DNA of 64,000 bases from Aplectana chamaeleonis. Its lineage: Eukaryota > Nematoda > Chromadorea > Rhabditida > Cosmocercidae. The notes under the pieces are model-generated. The model saw only the letters and a program-made list of their open reading frames with translations, was not told where the DNA came from and did not search any database. The translations under genes were made by a program, and so were the position numbers. The stretch lies in contig JAPDOI010000358.1 of the NCBI GenBank assembly GCA_029168955.1, positions 434,001 through 498,000 on the forward strand, written 5' to 3'. Position 1 is the first letter of the stretch. Each line of letters starts with the position of its first letter. This document shows, piece by piece, positions 57,235 to 64,000 of the stretch.

Positions 57235-57475
57235 TATTCGTTTATTCGGCCGAATATTCGAATATTGGGCCGTTCGAATATTCGAATAAACGAATTATTC
57301 GAAAAATTGACTTTTCCGAATATTCGAATAAACGAATTATTCGAAAAATTGACTTTTCCGAATATTCGAATAAACGAATTATTCGAAAAATTGACTCTTC
57401 CAAATAATCGAATAATTCGAATATTCGATTATTCGTTTATTCGGTCGAATATTCGTTTTCCGAATATTCGTTGAC
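57235..57475. repeat. AATATTCG minisatellite, second array
   Basis: Three near-identical 42-bp units (TTCGAATATTCGAATAAACG, AAAAATTGACTTTTC) with diverged units on both sides. Confidence 0.88.
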
Positions 57476-57530
57476 ATAGTCTAGTATTTAGTAGTGGTGG
57501 ATGGGACGCCGTTCAGAACCGCCAGGATTT

Positions 57531-58433
57531 GAGGAGTGTGCAGGACGACATCGATAGTGTGCAGGACCTCAGTGGGAGAAAACAGGACCCATATAGGAGT
57601 GTACAGGATGTCATAAAAAGTGTGCAGGACCCCAGTGAGAGTGTGCAGGACGTCATAGAAAGTGTCCAGGACCCCTGTGGGAGTGTGCAGGACTTCATAG
57701 AAGGTGTGCAGGACCCAAATAGGAGTGTACAGGACGTCATAAAAGGTGTGCAGGACCCCGGTGAGAGTGTGCAGGACGTCGTAAAAAGTGTGCAGGACCA
57801 CACTGGGAGTGTGCAGAACGTCGTAGAAAGTGTGCAGGACCCCTGTGGGAGTGTGCAGGACGTCAGTGGGAGTGTGCAGGACCCCCAGTGGGAGTGTGCA
57901 GGACCCCAAAGGGAGTGTGCAGGACCCAAACGGGAGTGTGCGGGACGTCATAAAAAGTGTGCAGGACCCCAGTGGGAGTGTGCAGGACGTCATAGAAAGT
58001 GTGCAGGACCCCAGTGGGAGTGTGCAGGACCCAAATGGAAGTGTGCAGGACGTCATAAAAAGTGAGCAGGACCCCAGTGGGAGTATGCAGGACCCAAATG
58101 GGAGTGTGCAGGACGTCGTAGAAAGTGTGCAGGACCACAGTGGAGTGTGCAGGACGTCATAGAATGTGTGCAGGACCCCAGTGGGAGTGTGTTGAACGTC
58201 AGAGAAAGTGTACAGGACCCCAGTGGGAGAGTGCAGGACCCAAATGGAAGTGTGCAGGACATCATAGAAAGTGCGCAGGTCCCCAGTAAGAATGTGCAGG
58301 ACGTCATGGAATGGGTGCAGTACCCCAGTAGGGGTGTGCAGTACGTCGTGAAATGTGTTCAGGACCCAGGTGGGAATGTGCAGGACGTCATAGAAAGTTA
58401 GCAGGGCCGCAGTGGAAGTGTGCAGGACGTCAT
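57531..58433. repeat. Minisatellite of about 21-bp units (GTGCAGGAC...), reverse copy
   Basis: AGTGTGCAGGACGTCATAGAA-type units alternate with AGTGTGCAGGACCCCAGTGGG-type units. It is the reverse complement of the 13051-13880 array. Long frames here are again artefacts. Confidence 0.9.
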
Positions 58434-58439
58434 GAAGAA

Positions 58440-58830
58440 AGTAGAATTGACACAGCGAGATTTTGTAAATTTTTCTTTCGAAACCCTAGCCCTTGTGTAG
58501 CGAAGAAAACAAATAGGAAATCATTTATCTTGAAAAGCGTGCGACGCGTTTTGAGGAGTACGCGAAATTCTGGCGACACTTCCTCGCCAGTCTGACGAAA
58601 CAAGCAGCAGCTCCACTTCCGCATCATCTCTGTTCGTCACTCATTACAACCGCTCAGTCATTTTGATTCACTAACTTCCATAAACCAGTTTTATATTTGT
58701 TGAAAGTCTGAGCTTATCAAAATCTGCTTCACAAAAACATAAACATCCATATTTCATTTATTGAGAACAAAGGCATGGTGTTGGTCCACAAGGGAAACCA
58801 CATCTAGAATTTTTTTTTGTAATTGTTTAT
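58440..58830 (-). mobile_element. U segment and CR1-like 3' end of the composite repeat (reverse copy)
   Basis: It matches 12690-13050 in reverse complement, including AAAACGCGTCGCACGC and the terminal LVDQHHAFVLNK frame. Confidence 0.65.
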
Positions 58831-58989
58831 TACAGGGTAACCCTGCGTATTGACATCGGAACAAGATAAACGAACGCGTAGTAATAAAATGTAACAACGA
58901 TATACGAGACCGGGAACACGTAGTATGTAGAGTATCTGTCGGAAAAAGTTCCATGACTAACACAAGATCACTATGGAGTATCTATCGAA

Positions 58990-59350
58990 GAAAATAACAT
59001 TATGACTAACACAAGATATAGACTATCCAAGTACGATCTCAGGTCATTACAAGGAACGAGTGAGCGTCCACTCTGATTAAAAGGGTATTACTAATAATCT
59101 AATGTGACGGGTTTTTCCAGCTTGTTGTGCTTTTCTTTGTCCCAGAAGCGGTGGCCTCAAGTATCTTGAGACAAGATGTCATTCGAATTGTAAAAAGAAA
59201 AATTTCCTCTGCAAAAAAAATCATATTTTGTCCCCTTCTCACTTCTGCCATTGTTATGCATTTTTTTTTACTTTAACAAAGAATCTCATTCACATACGTG
59301 TATATGTATGTTTCTTTAATTCCACAATAAAGTCGTTGAATGAATGAAAA
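58990..59350 (+). mobile_element. CR1-like LINE 3' end (family b)
   Basis: It ends CACAATAAAGTCGTTGAATGAATG, an AATAAA and a TGAA tail. It is the longest example of this 3' end in the window and the reference for 1845-2168, 38925-39150 and 48622-48740. Confidence 0.72.
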
Positions 59351-59359
59351 GAATGAATG

Positions 59360-59720
59360 AAGATCACGAGCTCACTCATCCTCCGTCCTCAAGTACTGCT
59401 CCACTATACGCTTGAAGGAGCCCAGGTCTGTTGGCAGATTGCCCTTTTTGAGCAGTTTTTCCAATTCACTGACAGCTCTGTTAGTAAAGAAATGGTGCCT
59501 GACACTCTTCCTAGCCGGGTTTCGGACTAGTTTGAAACTGCTACCTCTAGTGGTGGATGCCCTCATTTTGAGAAAAGCGTTTGGCCGAAGGCCAGTATGC
59601 CCATTCAATACCTTATACATCATCAAAAGGTTTGATACCGACTTTGATCGATTTCGGCATAAAACCAGATCTACCCTAGAAAGCCAAACAATCATATAAA
59701 TCACTGGAATGTAAGGAAGA
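59360..59720 (-). mobile_element. CR1-like LINE C-terminal fragment (family d)
   Basis: The minus strand encodes YKVLNGHTGLRPNAFL, RASTTRGSSFKLV and RKSVRHHFFTNRAV, the usual C-terminal segment of CR1 reverse transcriptase proteins, ending at 59372. It meets the family b fragment tail to tail. Confidence 0.65.
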
Positions 59721-59878
59721 AAAACAAAAAGAGAGAATAACAAAAATAAACGTGAAAATGAAAAATCACCTACCACTGTGAATTTTTTCTCCCCTAGAAG
59801 TTGTTGCGGATGCATCAGGAAGGAAAAGGTTTAATTACCCAAGTTTGAGGTACACATCGTACGGTCGAGCATCCAGAC

Positions 59879-60595
59879 ATGCAAGCCAAGCAGAGAGCTG
59901 AGATTGCGCAGATGATTGAGGAGACTGTGAAGGAGGCGATGACTGGTGTGATGACGCAGCTGGTCAAGTCTATGGCCGACGCTCTACAGCCCCTTATTCA
60001 ATCGATAACTGATGCTGTTGGTGAGCTGGTCAAGATGAGAGGAGTGACGTCACCCGCCCCTGCCGCCGGTGACGCAAGTAAGCGAGCCGTTCCGGCGGCT
60101 AAGCCGCAGGTGATTGATTCTCAAGTTGTTATCATGGGACTGTGTGAAGAGAGCGACTTGCCGGCCCACAGCCGGAGGGAGGCTGATGAAAAGACTGTGA
60201 TGGCCTTGCTGGACCATCTACAGGTGGACGCCATCCCCACGGCTGTTTACCGTATGGGGATTTTCGATAAGGCGAAGAAGCGTCCGGTGAAGGTTGCCTT
60301 CGGCAACCATCACGACGCCGTTCAACTCCTACGCTGCAGTCATCAGCTAAAACGCTCTAGTGATTGGAAAGATGTTTATGTGCGTCCTTCATACAGTTCC
60401 GAACTGCGAGCGAAGCTCCGCGAAGCTCGCAAGTTGGACGAGAGTGCTGTGATCTACAAAGGGAAGGTGATGAGCAGAGGCGAGATTCCAAAAAAGGAAG
60501 GGTCGAGCTCGCCTGCGGGGGACGAGGCCGCCTCGTCGCAGGTCTCCCCCCCTCGGGCGTCTCAGCCTCCCACTCGCTACTCCCCATCACAGTGA
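59879..60595 (+). CDS. CR1-like ORF1 protein
   Basis: 238 residues. An N-terminal helical part (EIAQMIEETVKEAMTG...) could form a coiled coil. The central part has VVIMGLCEESD, VYRMG, GNHHDAVQLL and VRPSYSSELRAKL, an RRM-like domain common in CR1/jockey ORF1 proteins that bind element RNA. The Ser/Pro-rich tail ends at TGA (60593-60595), overlapping the ORF2 frame. Confidence 0.8.
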   Translation: MQAKQRAEIAQMIEETVKEAMTGVMTQLVKSMADALQPLIQSITDAVGELVKMRGVTSPAPAAGDASKRAVPAAKPQVIDSQVVIMGLCEESDLPAHSRREADEKTVMALLDHLQVDAIPTAVYRMGIFDKAKKRPVKVAFGNHHDAVQLLRCSHQLKRSSDWKDVYVRPSYSSELRAKLREARKLDESAVIYKGKVMSRGEIPKKEGSSSPAGDEAASSQVSPPRASQPPTRYSPSQ

Positions 60596-60599
60596 GTGT

Positions 60600-61344
60600 G
60601 AACGAGTCGACCTCGGTGGCGAAGGGTAGCCTGAACTGTATATATTTCAATGCCCGATCCATTAGAAACAAGTTAGCCTCTTTGAACTCACTCCTCAATT
60701 ACTCGTCTCCCGATATAGTCATTATAACCGAAACCTGGCTCACTGAGGACGACCCGGACTCACTCCTAGCATTAGATGGCTGTTATGTGGTGTATAGATG
60801 TGATCGAATAACGGGCTTTACAGGAGGTGGTGTCGCAATTGTTGTAAAGAATACAATTAGGGTTGCTGAGTTCATGCAGAAATCTTTTAGCTTCTGTTGT
60901 GAACTTCTGTTTCTTGATGTTGTATTTGAGCTTGGTTCCTGTTTCCGCTTGATTGCAGCTTACCGACGGCCAGCAACGAGTAGTGAGGAATCTCTCGAAT
61001 TGTTAGAGACTGTAGCTGACTGGTGTACGGTGCAATCCCCCTCCATAGTCGTTGGTGATTTCAATTATGCGTTTTCTTCTGGCGATTCCGGTATGCGATT
61101 TAGTACTTCATTTGAACATTTTCTGGCCAGTTCTGGCCTATCATGTCTGAATTATGAGCCCACTCATGGGCAAAATGTGCTCGATCTGCTCCTATGTAAT
61201 GATCTCACATTGATTACTGATTGGGAGGTACAGCCAAATTTCTCTACGAGTGACCACTCTAGCATAGCCTTTGAAATCGTGTGTGAACCTGATGCTCCGA
61301 AAACAGCTCGTAATTTCGATTTTCGCAGTGCTAACTGGGACTAA
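60600..61344 (+). CDS. CR1-like ORF2: AP endonuclease
   Basis: It begins in the frame overlapping the end of ORF1. Motifs are YFNARSIRNK, ITETWLTEDD, GGGVAIVV, YRRPATS, VGDFNYAF and TSDHSSIAFE, the apurinic endonuclease that nicks the target. It ends at a TAA (61342-61344). The same frame continues on the other side, so a single stop separates it from the reverse transcriptase. Confidence 0.85.
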
Positions 61345-61353
61345 GTAAATCTT

Positions 61354-63414
61354 TTGTTGATAGGAACAGACTGGGATGCACTCTTTTGCCCGTGCCGAAA
61401 CATAAACGAATTGTATGAAACCTTCATTTCCTATTTACACTTTGTGATAGAGAAGTGTGTTCCACTTCGTAAACGCGGTCCTACGACCAAAAACTTTCCA
61501 CCGCACCTACAACGCCTTGCCGCTAAAAAGCACTTCCTCTGGCGTGACCGTTTTCAGCCTGGTGGGCGCGATGCTTTCAATAAGTGCGCTAAGGATCTTG
61601 AAAAGGAATGTAAGCGATTTGCCAGAAACCGCGAAAAGCGCCTCATTTGCTCAGGAAATCAAAAAAACTTCTTCAAATACATGAATGCTAAGATGAAGAC
61701 GCGTACGGGTATCAGTTCCCTGAAAGATGAAGAGGGCGAAACCATTGTCGATGATCAGCAAAAATGCGACATCTTTGCGGACTACTTCTCTAAGGTATTT
61801 ACTCACGACAACGGCGCGACCCCCCCATTTTCCCCACGATGTCCTCAGAAATTGTGCTCTATACCTATTGACTACGAAGTTGTAATGGGTGCCATAAAAA
61901 AGCTCAACGACAAAATCTCGCTTACTCCGGACTCCATACCCTCTTATTTTATCAAAAGAGCTGCTGACGGGTTATGTTACCCTCTCTCAGTCATCTTCAA
62001 ACATAGTATTGCTCTTGGAACTCTCCCATCCGCATGGAAAACTGCGATTGTAACTCCGCTTCTTAAAAAGGCACCAGCTACTCAGGTTTCGAACTATCGA
62101 CCCATCAGTCTAACCTCCTCAGTATGTAAAGTACTTGAAATCATTATCAAAGATTGCGTTCTCTCCCACCTTGCATCGAACGACCTCCTCAGTCCAGCGC
62201 AATATGGTTTTCTACCTGGTAGATCTACACTATCTCAGTTGGTATCCTCGTTTCAGGACTGGTGTTCAGCAGTGAACGAGAACTGCCAGACCGATGTTGT
62301 GTACATCGACTATGCTAAAGCTTTCGATACCGTCAGTCATTCAAAACTAATTCTGAAACTCGAAGGCTACGGCATTTCGGCTGACATCCTGAAATGGTTT
62401 GAATCTTTCCTGACGCCTCGCGACTTCAGAGTCAAAATTGGCGAATATTGTTCTTGGTCCTGCCAAATCGCCAGCGGTGTCCCCCAGGGTAGCGTTCTGG
62501 GTCCTTCGCTCTTCCTCATTTATGTGAACGATATTTCTGACGAATTGTCGAGCACATGTAAGCTTTTTGCTGATGATCTTAAAATATATCGCCCTCTTCG
62601 CAACCCAGCCATCGATTTTCACGAGCTTCAGTGTGACCTGAACCGGCTTGCTGATTGGTCCAAGCTATGGCAGCTAAAAATATCTGAAGAAAAATGCAGC
62701 CTGTTTCATATCAATTTCAAACATGAGTGTTTTTTACGATTAAACAATGTGTTGCTCCCTGTACGCGAGACTGTCAGTGATCTAGGTGTGCTTATCAGCA
62801 CCGACCTTAAGTGGGAATCCCACTGCAAGGAAATCTCTAAGAAAGCTTCTCGTGTGGCAAATTGCATCCTGAGATCTCTGCAACACCCATGTCTCGAGCA
62901 TTATAGGAAAGCATACATTGTCTACTGCCGGCCGCTCTTGGAATACTGCACGCAGGTTTGGTCACCATCCTCTCTTGAGGATGATGAAATCGTAGAAAAC
63001 GTGCAAAGGCAGTACTCAAAACGCGTTTTTGTCAAAGTATTTCCTACGCGAGAAGTGCCAGACTACATGACTAGGCTTGAAATGTTGGGGATTGAAACCC
63101 TACGATATCGGAGAACTGAGTTTGATTTGCACTTATGTTACAAAATCGTGAATGGTCTTTGCGACATTCCGTTTGAGAGCGTTTTCACGTTCACCCGCCG
63201 CTGTGCTCGTTCTCGCCAGCACGCCTTCCAGCTCGAACGTAAATTTACATCGAAATCTAACGTGCTGCATTCGTTTGCGTTCAGGGTCATCCAAATTTGG
63301 AATAAATTACCATCGGAAGTCGTTGAATCCGGGAACTTTCCTATTTTTAAAAGCAAGCTGTCCCACTTTAATCTAAGGTCATTGCATGGGGCAGATGGCC
63401 GCTCCTTCTGCTGA
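61354..63414 (+). CDS. CR1-like ORF2: reverse transcriptase
   Basis: 686 residues. PLLKKAPATQVSNYRPISLT, YIDYAKAFDTVSHSKL, GVPQGSVLGPSLF and FADDLKIYRP hold the conserved reverse transcriptase motifs, the last being catalytic. The C-terminus RYRRTEFDLHLCYKIVNGL and FRVIQIWNKLP is typical of CR1. It ends at TGA (63412-63414) before the 3' UTR. Confidence 0.9.
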   Translation: MLIGTDWDALFCPCRNINELYETFISYLHFVIEKCVPLRKRGPTTKNFPPHLQRLAAKKHFLWRDRFQPGGRDAFNKCAKDLEKECKRFARNREKRLICSGNQKNFFKYMNAKMKTRTGISSLKDEEGETIVDDQQKCDIFADYFSKVFTHDNGATPPFSPRCPQKLCSIPIDYEVVMGAIKKLNDKISLTPDSIPSYFIKRAADGLCYPLSVIFKHSIALGTLPSAWKTAIVTPLLKKAPATQVSNYRPISLTSSVCKVLEIIIKDCVLSHLASNDLLSPAQYGFLPGRSTLSQLVSSFQDWCSAVNENCQTDVVYIDYAKAFDTVSHSKLILKLEGYGISADILKWFESFLTPRDFRVKIGEYCSWSCQIASGVPQGSVLGPSLFLIYVNDISDELSSTCKLFADDLKIYRPLRNPAIDFHELQCDLNRLADWSKLWQLKISEEKCSLFHINFKHECFLRLNNVLLPVRETVSDLGVLISTDLKWESHCKEISKKASRVANCILRSLQHPCLEHYRKAYIVYCRPLLEYCTQVWSPSSLEDDEIVENVQRQYSKRVFVKVFPTREVPDYMTRLEMLGIETLRYRRTEFDLHLCYKIVNGLCDIPFESVFTFTRRCARSRQHAFQLERKFTSKSNVLHSFAFRVIQIWNKLPSEVVESGNFPIFKSKLSHFNLRSLHGADGRSFC

Positions 63415-63586
63415 AGCTTTACACAGGGTGCTTTATCGTACGAGTGTTTTGTTTTATTTTATTTGCTTTTTGTTCTGTTTGCCTGCATACGCAGGTTACC
63501 GTATTCAACCTTTCTTCACATACATTCCGTATGTTTCTTTATTGCAAAATAAAGCTATTGAATTGAATTGAATTGAAAAAATTGAT

Positions 63587-63709
63587 ATGCATGTATATAG
63601 ATATAACACCTTGGAGCGAAAAGTGATGGAAGCGCGTGAAATCCGGCGACTGCAACCGGAAATCAATGCCAGAGAGGAGCTGCATGACCTTCTTAGGCTC
63701 ATCCAATGA
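63587..63709 (+). pseudogene. Penelope-like element, C-terminal end of GIY-YIG endonuclease
   Basis: The frame ends LERKVMEAREIRRLQPEIN then AREELHDLL and TGA. The E-ARxIxxxxPxxN pattern is that of the C-end of Penelope-like GIY-YIG endonucleases. It starts directly after the CR1 tail, so the CR1 element appears to have interrupted or truncated it. Confidence 0.55.
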
Positions 63710-63924
63710 GTTCTAATCGCAACAACTCCTGGGCACCCGCAGTTAGCCTTATTCGTAACGCGCATTCGATCGAGTGGGGTGAGCACTTCATGATTTTCCT
63801 CGCTGGGTCGTTTATCATACATCATCCCTTTAGCAGCCAGTCCAACCGTCAAGGGAACCCTGGTTCGTGTTTACCTAATATGTTGTATTTACTGTTGAAC
63901 TATGTATTGTGAAGAAAATTTTTT

Positions 63925-63980
63925 TTAAGGTCTGATGACGGCTTTATAGCCGAAAGCTTACCGCCGCAATAAAAAAGATC
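63925..63980 (+). ncRNA. Hammerhead-ribozyme-like motif
   Basis: CTGATGA (63932-63938), a GGC/GCC stem with loop and GAAA (63952-63955) appear in the conserved order of the hammerhead core. Penelope-like elements are known to carry such motifs in their terminal repeats, and this lies 220 bp after the Penelope-like stop. Helices I and III need folding to confirm. Confidence 0.5.
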
Positions 63981-64000
63981 ATCAGAGCTTCCATCACTGT

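Larger units (their letters stand above)
59815..63585 (+). mobile_element. CR1-like LINE (family a), copy 2, nearly full length
   Basis: It carries ORF1, endonuclease, reverse transcriptase and a 3' UTR ending AATAAAGCTATTGAATTGAATTGAATTG. Apart from one in-frame stop in ORF2 all frames are open, so it is the youngest CR1 in the window. The 5' limit is approximate. Confidence 0.85.

Overview
The window is metazoan genomic DNA, most likely from a nematode. The evidence is a multi-exon gene with many 53-91 bp introns and TTTCAG/TTTTAG acceptors, a candidate TTTTAG trans-splice acceptor just before its ATG, a Tc4/Tc5-type transposon with a TNA target duplication at a CTNAG site, and BEL/Pao plus Ty3/Gypsy LTR elements. 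There is no operon-like or prokaryotic content. The species cannot be told from the sequence.

One host gene can be assembled by hand: a CD36/SCARB-family scavenger receptor on the minus strand, running from an ATG at 30561 to a stop at 6829. It has 14 exons with matching phases and 535 codons, two membrane segments and a poly(A) signal near 6640. Ten small exons have short introns between them. Four introns (2, 6, 9 and 12) are inflated to 2.7-8.4 kb by mobile DNA.

The dominant mobile family is a roughly 3.45 kb ingi/Vingi-like LINE, present in five copies. Its layout is a 2A-like NPGP motif, a PHD-like zinc finger, an AP endonuclease, a reverse transcriptase, a C-terminal zinc knuckle and a GAA-repeat tail. 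Copy A (330-6265) lies downstream of the gene and carries a hAT insertion and a CR1 fragment. Copy B (8241-11694, intron 12) is nearly intact with an 11-bp target duplication. Copy C (15640-20806, intron 6) has a 12-bp duplication and is split by a Tc5-like element with 470-bp inverted repeats. Copy D (intron 2) is nested antisense in a CR1 element. Copy E (28111-29535) is a 5'-inverted (twin-primed) insertion with a 12-bp duplication. Intron 9 holds an 830-bp minisatellite of 21-bp units.

Upstream of the gene (30.6-42 kb) lie a large foldback transposon with smaller elements nested in it, a BEL/Pao-like element whose pol is replaced by a Lys/Glu-rich coiled-coil region, a 1.6 kb terminal-inverted-repeat element and a CR1-like reverse transcriptase fragment. 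The stretch 42-48.7 kb has a 262-bp TA microsatellite, palindromic elements and unassigned DNA. The block 48.7-58.8 kb is a second, inverted copy of the composite repeat seen in intron 9. It is expanded by AATATTCG minisatellites and by a young 7.4 kb Ty3/Gypsy element whose 310-bp LTRs differ at about 4 positions; that element carries an extra long ORF in the env position. The last 4 kb is a nearly full-length CR1 LINE joined to the 3' end of a Penelope-like element with a hammerhead-ribozyme-like motif.
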